Positions 15,773 through 24,100 of a stretch of 28,416 nucleotides of DNA are shown one piece after another; the first letter of the stretch is position 1; the number at the start of each line of letters is the position of its first letter. Where the stretch lies: positions 1-28,416 of the forward strand of contig JAVVPD010000024.1 of NCBI GenBank assembly GCA_036655975.1, read 5' to 3'. Position numbers and translations under genes: made by a program. The notes under the pieces are model-generated. The model was not told the DNA's origin, made no database searches, and saw only the letters and a list, made by a program, of their open reading frames with translations. Source of the stretch: CASQEL01 sp036655975. Its GTDB lineage: Bacteria; Desulfobacterota; Desulfovibrionia; Desulfovibrionales; Desulfovibrionaceae.

Positions 15773-16324
15773 ATGACGACCTATACAGCGGAAAGTTTGG
15801 ATGTGGTGCCTTTTTTTGACCTTGAGCGCCTGCTGGAATTGAGTCAGGAAAGTCGCTTGGGCGGCGACGTTTTGCAGCGTTTGGTGCAGCGGTGGGAGCA
15901 ATGGTTGCCCTTGTTGCATGTGCGCCGTCTGGATATGGGCAAGGTGCAATATTTGCTAGCGTGGCTGGAACAGGACGTGGAAGAACAGGTGGACAAGTTG
16001 TGGGAAGATTCCCCCTCCGACGCGTATTTGTACAATTCGCTCGCGCAACTTCTGTGCATGGGGGCTGTGCATCAGGTTTTGCCTGAAATTGAAGAGGCTG
16101 GCTGCGCGCCTGCGCCGCGTCCTACCGAGAAGTTGGCGGCGGCTTTGCAGGCCGAAGGCTTGGGGTATAAGGATGAAGGGCCGTCATTACATTTGCGTTA
16201 TGCCGTGGTGACCCATTTCCCTTTTAAGGGAGCATGCGAAATTTGTCATCTTCAGGCAGATTGTCCCAAAGGGCAAGGTCAAGCGGGCGCGGCCAGCGTG
16301 GTGTTGCCGGGCTATGAGCACTAG
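15773..16324 (+). CDS. protein of unknown function with C-terminal Cys cluster
   Basis: This is a 183-residue soluble protein. The first two thirds are helical and leucine-rich (DLERLLELSQESR, QRLVQRWEQWLPLL, then a WLEQDVEEQVDKLW helix). The C-terminus has ACEICHLQADCPKG, a C-x2-C-x5-C pattern that could bind zinc or an iron-sulfur cluster with one further ligand. The ATG has AAGGA at good spacing, so translation is likely. I do not recognise the family. It stands alone between a divergent small gene and a convergent secreted-protein gene, so context gives no clear function. Confidence 0.75.
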   Translation: MTTYTAESLDVVPFFDLERLLELSQESRLGGDVLQRLVQRWEQWLPLLHVRRLDMGKVQYLLAWLEQDVEEQVDKLWEDSPSDAYLYNSLAQLLCMGAVHQVLPEIEEAGCAPAPRPTEKLAAALQAEGLGYKDEGPSLHLRYAVVTHFPFKGACEICHLQADCPKGQGQAGAASVVLPGYEH

Positions 16325-16358
16325 GGGGAGGTAATAGCCGAAGGTGGGCAGGCCTTTG

Positions 16359-16646
16359 TTACAAACTTTCCATGACAAGGGTACGTTTTTTATTGTCTTG
16401 CGGAGTGCGAACCACCACTTCAATGGTGCGTTTGTTGCGACGTACGCTTTCCACCAGACAGGTTTCCGTGCTATCGTCCTCGTAATTACGCACATCCACG
16501 GTATCACCCTTGGTGGGAACCTGATCGGGGGTGATAGCAATGAGGGCGGTGGTTTCTGCGTCAAAGCCGTCCCAAGCCAGAGCCGTTCCCGCTGCCAGCA
16601 GGCAGAGTGTACAGAGCGGAATGGATAAGAGTAGTATGTGCTTCAT
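16359..16646 (-). CDS. small exported protein, DUF5334-like
   Basis: This 95-residue protein has a classical signal peptide (MKHILLLSIPLCTLCLLA..., likely cut after TALA), leaving a mature part of about 70 residues that begins WDGFD. The mature part resembles the DUF5334 pattern: WDG(Y/F)D near the cleavage site, a V-x-x-G-D-x-(I/V)-x-V-x-(N/Y)-Y segment (GDTVDVRNYEDDS), then V-E-S-V and a closing strand ending in M-E-S-L. Function is unknown; periplasmic location is likely. The ATG has GGAG nine bases upstream. It is divergent from ruvA across 73 bp. Confidence 0.7.
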   Translation of the reverse strand: MKHILLLSIPLCTLCLLAAGTALAWDGFDAETTALIAITPDQVPTKGDTVDVRNYEDDSTETCLVESVRRNKRTIEVVVRTPQDNKKRTLVMESL

Positions 16647-16719
16647 ATGAAATTCTCCATGGAGCTGCTGTACAGTGCTTTACGCTTTTTTGCAATCGTG
16701 TTTTTAGGAGGAGATAGCG

Positions 16720-17319
16720 ATGATAGCCTATATAGAAGGGCGTTTGCTCGAACATTTGCCCAGTGGCTGTGTGATTGCAACGGACAGCGGTGTGGGCTAC
16801 GAGATCGCGCTGCCCACGCACACCCTGGCGCGTTTGTCGGAAAAGGGGGCGTCATTGGCCTTTTACACCCACTTTGTGGTGCGGGAAGATGCCCAAGAAC
16901 TCTACGGTTTTGATACTTGGGATGAGCGGCTTACCTTTCAGGTGCTGGTATCCATATCTAAGGTGGGGGCTAAAACGGCCTTGAGCATTTTGTCGCTGTA
17001 CCGCCCCGACGATTTACGCCGTTTGGTGTTTGAAGACGATTATATGGCCCTGACGCATGTGTCGGGCATTGGTAAAAAAACTGCCCAGCATGTGTTTTTG
17101 GAATTGAAATATAAATTAAAGGCTGACACGGGCACGAGCTCTGTGCTGTGTTCTCCGGTGCCTTCGATATTCAAAGATGCGTTGGACGGTCTGGCGAACC
17201 TTGGCTATGCTGAAGAAGAAGCGGGGCCTGTGCTCAAAAAATTGTTGACCGATGAACCCGACCTTGATGTCAGCGGCGCGTTGCGCGGTGCTTTGCGCTT
17301 ACTCGCACGGGGAATGTAA
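16720..17319 (+). CDS. ruvA: Holliday junction DNA helicase subunit RuvA
   Basis: This 199-residue protein binds Holliday junctions as a tetramer and loads RuvB for branch migration. The N-terminal OB-fold begins MIAYIEGRLLEH and contains GVGYEIALP. The helix-hairpin-helix part includes SISKVGAKTALSILS and VSGIGKKTAQHVFLELK. A short C-terminal domain (about 150-199, ending LRGALRLLARGM) contacts RuvB. Length is typical. A strong AGGAGGAG precedes the ATG. ruvB starts directly after its stop codon, the classical arrangement. Confidence 0.97.
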   Translation: MIAYIEGRLLEHLPSGCVIATDSGVGYEIALPTHTLARLSEKGASLAFYTHFVVREDAQELYGFDTWDERLTFQVLVSISKVGAKTALSILSLYRPDDLRRLVFEDDYMALTHVSGIGKKTAQHVFLELKYKLKADTGTSSVLCSPVPSIFKDALDGLANLGYAEEEAGPVLKKLLTDEPDLDVSGALRGALRLLARGM

Positions 17320-18408
17320 ATGACACCTGTTGATGACAATATGCCCGAACTTAGCCCAGCTGAAGCCCTATTTTTGCAAAATAAGGTGAAAAAATTGCAA
17401 GAGAGTGAGCTGAAGGCCCCCGTGGAGGTTTTTGCGGATATGGCCCGCCCCGAAGCTTTGGTGGCTGACGAGAGTGTGCGCCCGCGAACCCTTGCCGACT
17501 TTATCGGACAGGAGGAATTGCGCGCCAACTTGCGGGTGTATCTTGGTGCGGCCCTTGAGCGGGGTAAGGCTCTGGATCACACCTTGTTCTACGGCAATCC
17601 GGGTCTTGGTAAAACCACGCTGGCCCAGATTATGGCGGCGGAACTGGGCGTCAACATTGTCTGTACCTCTGGCCCGGTGCTGGAACGCAGTGGCGACCTC
17701 GCCGCTATTTTGACCAACCTTGGGCGGCACGATATCTTGTTTGTGGACGAAATTCACCGCATGCCCATTGCCGTGGAAGAAGTGCTGTACCCAGCCATGG
17801 AAGATTTTAAGCTTGATTTGGTCATCGGGCAGGGGCCTGCCGCGCGCACGGTCAAGATTGACTTGGAACCTTTCACGCTGGTGGGGGCCACCACGCGCAT
17901 GGGCCTTTTGTCTTCACCCTTGCGCGACCGTTTTGGCATTGTGGCCCGCCTAGAATATTATAGCCCTGAAGAATTGGCGCAGGTGGTTTTACGCACGGCC
18001 CGCATTCTGCAAGTGCGTATTACAGAAGGTGGCGCCTGCGAAATAGGGCGACGGGCCCGTGGCACGCCGCGCATCGCCAACCGTTTGTTACGCCGAGTGC
18101 GCGACTTTGCCCTTATGCATGCGGACGGGGAAGTGACGGAAGCGTGCGCTTCTGGAGCTATGCACCGTATGGAAGTGGATGCCAGCGGCCTTGATCAGAT
18201 GGACCGCAAGTTGCTTTCGGTGCTCATTGAGCATTACGACGGCGGCCCTGTGGGCGTGAAAACGCTGGCGGTGGCTTGCTCGGAAGAAGTACGTACCCTC
18301 GAGGATATTTATGAGCCCTATCTCATTCAGTGTGGTTTTTTAAAACGCACTCCCCGTGGGCGCATGGCTACAAAAAAAGCATACAATCATCTGAATAAGC
18401 ACCTATAA
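17320..18408 (+). CDS. ruvB: Holliday junction DNA helicase motor RuvB
   Basis: This 362-residue AAA+ ATPase drives branch migration with RuvA. It has Walker A YGNPGLGKTT (residues 91-100; most relatives have GPPGLGKTT, so Asn replaces Pro here), Walker B LFVDEIHRM, sensor region GATTRMGLLSSPLRDRFGI with the arginine finger, and a C-terminal winged-helix domain ending TPRGRMATKKAY. It has an N-terminal extension of about 45 residues before the usual RPRTLADFIGQ. The ATG abuts the ruvA stop. thyX follows after 14 bp, probably on the same transcript. Confidence 0.97.
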   Translation: MTPVDDNMPELSPAEALFLQNKVKKLQESELKAPVEVFADMARPEALVADESVRPRTLADFIGQEELRANLRVYLGAALERGKALDHTLFYGNPGLGKTTLAQIMAAELGVNIVCTSGPVLERSGDLAAILTNLGRHDILFVDEIHRMPIAVEEVLYPAMEDFKLDLVIGQGPAARTVKIDLEPFTLVGATTRMGLLSSPLRDRFGIVARLEYYSPEELAQVVLRTARILQVRITEGGACEIGRRARGTPRIANRLLRRVRDFALMHADGEVTEACASGAMHRMEVDASGLDQMDRKLLSVLIEHYDGGPVGVKTLAVACSEEVRTLEDIYEPYLIQCGFLKRTPRGRMATKKAYNHLNKHL

Positions 18409-18422
18409 ATAGGAATATACCC

Positions 18423-19175
18423 ATGCCTGAAGTTCAAGCCCGTGTGGAACTTTTAAGTCACAGTCCTAACGCGCTGTCTGTGGTTTACGCTGCTTTTCGG
18501 CAATGTTACCATAGTGGTTTTGTCGGTGATATGTGGCCCAGCCTGTGTGCGGGCGAAATTCCTTTGGAAAAACAAGCCGCCTTTGTAACTGAAATTATGC
18601 AATCTGGGCATGCAAGCCCCATCGAACACGTGAGCTTTACCTTTGCCTTAGCAGGTATTTCTCGCGCCCTGAGCCATCAATTGGTGCGCCACCGGATTGC
18701 TTCCTATTCCCAGCAAAGCCAACGCTACGTGGACGGATCGCATTTCGACTATATTATGCCCCCCGCCATTGCCCGCAATGCCGCCGCCCGTGCCCGTTTT
18801 GAAGCCTGCATGGAGGATATCGGCACTGCCTACCGCGCCCTACGCGCGGTGCTCGAACAAAGCGGTGTCCAAAGTTCTAAAGAGGATGCCCGTTTTGTCC
18901 TGCCCCAAGCAACGGAAACCCGTATTGTTGTCACGATGAATTGCCGCTCGTTGCTGAATTTTTTTGAACACCGCATGTGCGCTCGCGCCCAGTGGGAAAT
19001 TCGTGGCGTTGCTACCCAAATGCTCACCCTCTGCCGCCGTATTTTACCCGAAATATTCAGCCACGCCGGGGCCCGCTGTGAGCGCCTCGGCTATTGTCCG
19101 GAAGGTTCTAAATTTTGCTGTGGACGATACCAACCTTTGGAAAGGCAGGAGGGGGCACGCCCCAAACGCCCCTGA
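18423..19175 (+). CDS. thyX: flavin-dependent thymidylate synthase
   Basis: This 250-residue enzyme makes dTMP from dUMP using methylene-tetrahydrofolate and FADH2; it replaces ThyA and does not consume tetrahydrofolate as reductant. The ThyX signature RHRIASYSQQSQRYV (from residue 89) is intact, preceded by HASPIEHVSFTFALAGISR and followed later by NCRSLLNFFEHR. The length is at the upper end for the family because of a C-terminal tail of about 20 residues after the cysteine-containing YCPEGSKFCCGRY. The start has AGGAA. It follows ruvAB and lies upstream of dnaA. Confidence 0.96.
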   Translation: MPEVQARVELLSHSPNALSVVYAAFRQCYHSGFVGDMWPSLCAGEIPLEKQAAFVTEIMQSGHASPIEHVSFTFALAGISRALSHQLVRHRIASYSQQSQRYVDGSHFDYIMPPAIARNAAARARFEACMEDIGTAYRALRAVLEQSGVQSSKEDARFVLPQATETRIVVTMNCRSLLNFFEHRMCARAQWEIRGVATQMLTLCRRILPEIFSHAGARCERLGYCPEGSKFCCGRYQPLERQEGARPKRP

Positions 19176-19538
19176 AAATTTTTATACTTTAGGCAAAAAA
19201 AGACGCAGAAAGACTTGACTTCCTGTGTCAATGCGGCTTTAGCCGGAGGCAGCTTTTAAATTGTATGAGGATGAAAATGTACGAAAGTAGGATATAATTT
19301 TGAGACTACCTGTGGAAAAGTAGAAGGGTAAACTGTGGATAAAATATGGTGATCTGTGTAAGTCCTTATAGGGCAAGGTGCTACGGCTAGGCAGGAGTTA
19401 AGCGGCCCTGAGGTTGTTTCCTTATATTTTACATAGTTACTTTTAAATGGTGCTTGGGGGTATCAATAGTCTCTGTCTCTGGCTAGGCGGGGAATTCGCC
19501 CTTTGCTGCTACAGAGGCTTTGGTCTAAAAGCTTGGTC
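19176..19538 (+). promoter_or_regulatory. dnaA upstream region with DnaA boxes, possible oriC
   Basis: This non-coding stretch of about 360 bp contains a perfect -10 hexamer TATAAT (19293-19298) with only a weak -35. It also has a perfect DnaA box TGTGGATAA (19334-19342) and a one-mismatch box TGTGGAAAA (19311-19319) in the same orientation, 23 bp apart. An A/T-rich segment follows (about 19418-19448). A small hairpin CGGC/GCCG lies at 19234-19245. The boxes fall just downstream of the likely start of transcription, a position suited to DnaA autorepression. Two boxes plus an A/T-rich stretch are also compatible with a replication origin, but this is not shown. Confidence 0.5.
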
Positions 19539-20984
19539 ATGGATGCACACTGGTCAACAATACTTCTCAAACTTCAAAATTCGCTAGATTCCGGCGTTTT
19601 TAAGGTTTGGATAGCTCCTCTGCACGGCCGTGTAGAGGGCTCTTGTGTGGACGTGTACGCGCCAAATCGCTTTGTGGCAGACTGGGTACGCAGTCGCCTT
19701 TCTCACGCGCTTGTAGAGGCGGCATCGGCTGTTTTGGCAGTGCCCGCCAGTCAAGTGACTTTACGCATTAGCCATGCCACGCCGCCCGCCAATACCGTGG
19801 CTGTGGGCGCGGAAAAGCCCCTTGCTCCCACGGCTCCGGTGGTTGCTTTGCCTCTGGGCTCTTCCATGGGGATTCAGCGCCGGCACCGGGACGCTTTGCC
19901 CGTACCGGACTTTCCGCTCTTGCAGGGAACCACGGCAAGCCACACTGTATCCTCCCGTCCCGCGCTCTCGTGGCGGTATCGTTTTGACGATTTTGTGGTG
20001 GGCCCCACCAATGAAGTGGCGGTTGCCGCTGCACGGGACGTGTGCAAGCACACCAGCCCCATTGAAACCCTCTTTTTGAGCGCAGAATCCGGTTTGGGTA
20101 AAACACATCTTGTACAGGCCATGGGTCAGGCTATCACCAAAGAAAAAGGGCAATGCCACATTGCCTACTTGACCGCCGAAGAATTTACCTCCCGTTTTGT
20201 GGCGGCCCTGCGCGCTCGTGATATGGACAGCTTTAAGTCCCGCCTGCGCGAAGTGGATGTGCTGATGCTTGAAGATGTCCACTTTTTGCAAGGTAAGGAA
20301 AAAATTCAGGACGAAGCCCTGAGCACCATTAAAAGCCTGCAAGCCCGTGGGAGCCGCGTGATTTTGACTTCTTCGTTCAGCCCGCGCGAATTACGCAATG
20401 TGGACAGCCAGTTGGTTTCACATTTCTGTTCCGGTTTTCTGAGCCATATTGGGAAGCCCACCATTGATATGCGCCGTTCCATTTTGGAAAGAAAAGCGCG
20501 CTTGCATCAAGTTATTTTGCCTGGGGATGTTACAGATCTGCTTGCCGAACGTATCAGTGCCGATGTGCGCCAATTGGAAAGCTGCCTCAATAATTTGATT
20601 TTTAAAGCGCGCCATTTGAATCGCCAAATCAGTTTTGATATGGCTTTGGAAATTGTGGCCCAATACGCCAGCGTAGACCCCTCGCTGGATGTGGAAACCA
20701 TTATCCGCCTTGTGTGCGAAAGCTACGGTTTGAAAGTTAACCAGATTTCTTCCCGCAGCCGGAAGCAGGAATGTGTGCTCGCGCGTAATACTATCTATTA
20801 TCTCGCCCGCAAGCACACCGACCTGTCGTTGCAGGATATCGGCGGGAAATTCAATCGCCGTCACTCCACCGTTATTAAAGGCATCACGAATCTTGAACGC
20901 GAAATGCAGCGTGAATCCTCCGTGGGGCGTCAAGTGCAAAGCACCGTAAATTTAATTGAAAGAACTGCTGGCATAAGCGTGTAG
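19539..20984 (+). CDS. dnaA: chromosomal replication initiator protein DnaA
   Basis: This AAA+ initiator of about 481 residues binds DnaA boxes and opens the origin. Domain I (WSTILLKLQNSLDSGVFKVW) is followed by a proline-rich linker (about 75-140). The AAA+ core has Walker A ESGLGKTHL, Walker B LEDVHFL where most DnaA have IDDIQFL, and the sensor 2 region DVRQLESCLNNL. Domain IV has the DNA-binding signature FNRRHSTVIKGI. At the usual arginine finger (SRF) it has SHF (His295); see findings. I place the start at the ATG because domain I then begins normally. It lacks a clear ribosome site, and a TTG at 19503 with GGGGAA eight bases upstream is a real alternative. dnaN does not follow; the next gene is convergent. 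Confidence 0.93.
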   Translation: MDAHWSTILLKLQNSLDSGVFKVWIAPLHGRVEGSCVDVYAPNRFVADWVRSRLSHALVEAASAVLAVPASQVTLRISHATPPANTVAVGAEKPLAPTAPVVALPLGSSMGIQRRHRDALPVPDFPLLQGTTASHTVSSRPALSWRYRFDDFVVGPTNEVAVAAARDVCKHTSPIETLFLSAESGLGKTHLVQAMGQAITKEKGQCHIAYLTAEEFTSRFVAALRARDMDSFKSRLREVDVLMLEDVHFLQGKEKIQDEALSTIKSLQARGSRVILTSSFSPRELRNVDSQLVSHFCSGFLSHIGKPTIDMRRSILERKARLHQVILPGDVTDLLAERISADVRQLESCLNNLIFKARHLNRQISFDMALEIVAQYASVDPSLDVETIIRLVCESYGLKVNQISSRSRKQECVLARNTIYYLARKHTDLSLQDIGGKFNRRHSTVIKGITNLEREMQRESSVGRQVQSTVNLIERTAGISV

Positions 20985-21014
20985 ACGGGCCTGCGTATCG
21001 GCCTTATGTGTCCA

Positions 21015-21032
21015 CAATAGCAAAAGGCTCTA
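21015..21032 (-). repeat. 18-bp dispersed repeat, copy 3 (inverted, beside dnaA terminator)
   Basis: On the minus strand this reads TAGAGCCTTTTGCTATTG, one base different from the copy at the adh stop. It touches the base of the palindromic terminator at 21032, whereas the ugd copy lies on the other strand relative to its palindrome. Confidence 0.65.
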
Positions 21033-21076
21033 AGGCCTTTCTGGCTGAGATTTTTCAGACAGAAAGGCCTTTTTTT
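21032..21076 (+). terminator. palindromic terminator after dnaA
   Basis: A 12-bp perfect stem (21032-21043 with 21060-21071) with inner CTGA/TCAG stem is followed by a T tract to 21076. It is a strong intrinsic terminator for dnaA and shares its CTGAGAT...TCAG core and AAGGC-YTTTCT arm with the terminator after ugd. Confidence 0.88.
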
Positions 21077-21103
21077 ATGCGGAAAGTGGGGCAGAAACTG
21101 TGG

Positions 21104-24100
21104 TTATTGCTGTGTTTGTTCATGAATGGCGCCAAGGGCTGCGTCAAGGGCGGTGTGGAAGGCCGTAAGGGCCTCGGTATAGGTGTCGGGGGTGTTTTCA
21201 AGGTGTTCCATCAGCGTGTGGGTGGCCTCTGACAAGGGGTGGGCGCCGATGCTTTCTGCCACGCCGCGTAGGGTATAGAGGATATGCAGCGCTTGTTGGA
21301 GCTTGTGAGCTGCAAGGTTATGGCTAATTTCTGTGAATGCAGCGCTATAGCGGCGAGTAAAAGAGTTAAGCGCTTGTATATACAAACGATTGTTCCCCGC
21401 CATATGCTCAAGGCCCCTCAGGGTATTGAGTACGGGATTACTCGTGGGGCGCAGCCAATAGAGCAGGGTGCGGGTGAGGAGTTCTGGGTCAAGGGGTTTG
21501 GTAATATGGTCGTTCATCCCAGCATCAAGACTAATTTTTTTATCACCGCGCATAGCGTGGGCGGTCATGGCAATAATGGGCAGGCTGAAGCCTTGTTCGC
21601 GGAGGGTACGGGTGGCTTCAAGGCCATCCATCACGGGCATTTGCACGTCCATGAAGATAAGCGCATAGCTGTGCGTGTGCACCGCCTGCAGGGCTTGTTG
21701 TCCATTTTCAGCAATATCAACACGCATGCCAACGGATGTGAGCATTTCTTTGGCAATTTCTTGATTAATTTCATTGTCTTCCACAAGTAACACTCGTGAA
21801 CCTTTCACAGAATCCCATTGACTTTGGTGGGGATTACTGACGGTGGCTTCTGCACCGGAAAGGATGGGCAGGGCTTTGCCCAAAGTCTCGAGAATACTTT
21901 CCTGAAGTGTTTTGGGGGTGATGGGCTTGGAAATAAAATAGCTGATGCCAGCCTGCTGGGCTTCAGTGCGCTGCAGCCCGATATCATAGGCTGAAAGCAT
22001 CAAAATAACGGGTGGATCTTTCAGGTCTGCGGAATTTTTGAGCAAACGGGCTAATTCAATACCGTTCATTTGGGGCATATGCCAGTCTACCAGCACAAGA
22101 TCAAAGGGTCTTGCCTCGTTGTGGGCGGCGGTGGCGGCTGCTAATGCGGATTGCCCGTCGGGGACGCTGGTAGCGTCCATCCCGAGGGCGGTGAGGTTTT
22201 CGTTGATGATTTCGAGGGCCAGGGGGGAGTCGTCCACAGCCAGTACCCGCAGGCCTGTGAGTGTGGCTTCCTGTTCGTCTGGCAGAATGGGGGCAATGCT
22301 GAGTGTAATGTCAAAGCTGAAGATACTGCCTGTACCGGGGGTGCTTTCCACACTGATAGTACCGTGCATCAGTTCCACCAAGCGGCGGCTGATGGCAAGC
22401 CCAAGACCGGTGCCCCCAAAGCGGCGGGTGATGGAACCGTCGGCTTGGGCAAAGGGCTGAAAAAGGCCTTGGCACTGTTTGGGGCTCATGCCCATGCCGG
22501 TATCGTGGACGGAAAAGTAGAGTTTGACGCTGCGGGAATCGCGTTCGAGGACGGAACATTTGATAATAACAGAGCCTTGCTCGGTAAATTTGAGCGCATT
22601 GCCGGCAAGGTTGATGAGCACTTGTGTCAGACGCAGCGGATCCCCTATCAGCGAATACGGGATGGAGCCGTCCATCTGAAAGAGAAATTCAATGTTTTTT
22701 TCTAGGGCGCGTAAGCTCAAAACACTGCTGACATTATCGAGCACATCGTCAATGCTGAAGGGGATGGAATCTATTTCCAGTTTACCGGATTCAATTTTGG
22801 AAAAATCGAGAATTTCATTGAGAATGCCCATCAGATTACGGGCAGACACCAGAATTTTAGAAATATAATTGTGCTGCTGCGTCGTGAGTGTGGTTTTTAA
22901 ACTCAGGTGGCTCAGCCCGATAACGGCATTCATGGGCGTGCGGATCTCGTGGCTCATTCGGGCCAAAAAATCTCCCTTAGCGCGGCTGGCTTCTTCGGCT
23001 ATGGCTTGCGCTTCCACGGCTTGGTTGCGGGCTTGCAGGGCTTCCGCCTCTTTTTCTTGGGCTTCGTGAATTTTGTTTTTGAGGGTGTCCACCATAATGC
23101 TGAGGGCTTCAGCCATTTGCCCGATTTCGTCTTTTTGTTCGAGGTGTAATTGCTGGCTCAGGTCGCCGCCGCTCACCGCCAAGGCAAAGTTGCGGGTGCG
23201 TAGCAGGGGGCCGGTGATGTGGCGGGTTAACCAGACAGCAATGACGCAGCCACAAGTAAAGATAATGAAAATAATACTCAGCAAGGTGCGCGATGCCATG
23301 GCAGTGGCTTCCGCTTGTTGGTGCAATTCGTCAAATACCATGCTATGCGCCTGCACGGCCAGAAGACCGGTGTGCTCCAGAGCTTGGCGCCGGGTGATAA
23401 TGCGTTTTTCATCAATCGTGGCGGCCTGAATACTTTGGGCGAGATAGTCGTTTTCTAATTTTTGCCAAGTGCTGAGTTGTGTGTCCAAATGCAGCAACAA
23501 ACTTACGGCTGTGGGGTGGTTTTCTAGGTAAACCGTTTGTTGGAGCAGCTCGGTCATTTCGGCATGATTTTGCTGGATAGAATCCGCTTGGGGCGTGAAT
23601 TGTAATTGTATGGCGGTGTTGGGCATGAGCAAATTACGGCGCAAGTGGGCCATTTTTTGGCTCAGGGTAGAAATGGTGTGCATACGGGTGCTGAAGGAGG
23701 CCAGTGCCTGTGGGCTGAGTTTTTCCTGCTCGCTGCGTAAGACATTGTTGGAAAATTGCAGATAATTGGCGACGATATCCGTGCTTAAAGCTATGGTGCT
23801 GGTCAATTGTGCGCTGGTTTGTAGCAGCTCGGTATGTATTTTTTTAAACGATAATGCTAATTCAATATATGTATTGATATACAGCGTTGTATCAGCACAT
23901 AGATTCGCCAAATGGGCAAAGGCGGGATTGCTGTCGATGGTAGTTTTAAGCTCGTGCAGACTTTTTTGCACACTTTGGAGGGCGGCAAAAGCGCTGATCC
24001 AGTGTTGGCTGTCGCTTTCGAGCAAATAATCACTGTAATTGGTGGTGGAGATGAGCAAGGCCCGCCGTAAAGTTAAAGCATTTTGGGTCAGGGGCTGGTA

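Noticed and set aside
15668..15949. Longer N-terminus for the small minus-strand gene.
   Set aside because: The extension is Pro/Cys-rich, overlaps the start of the divergent gene and has no protein-like pattern.
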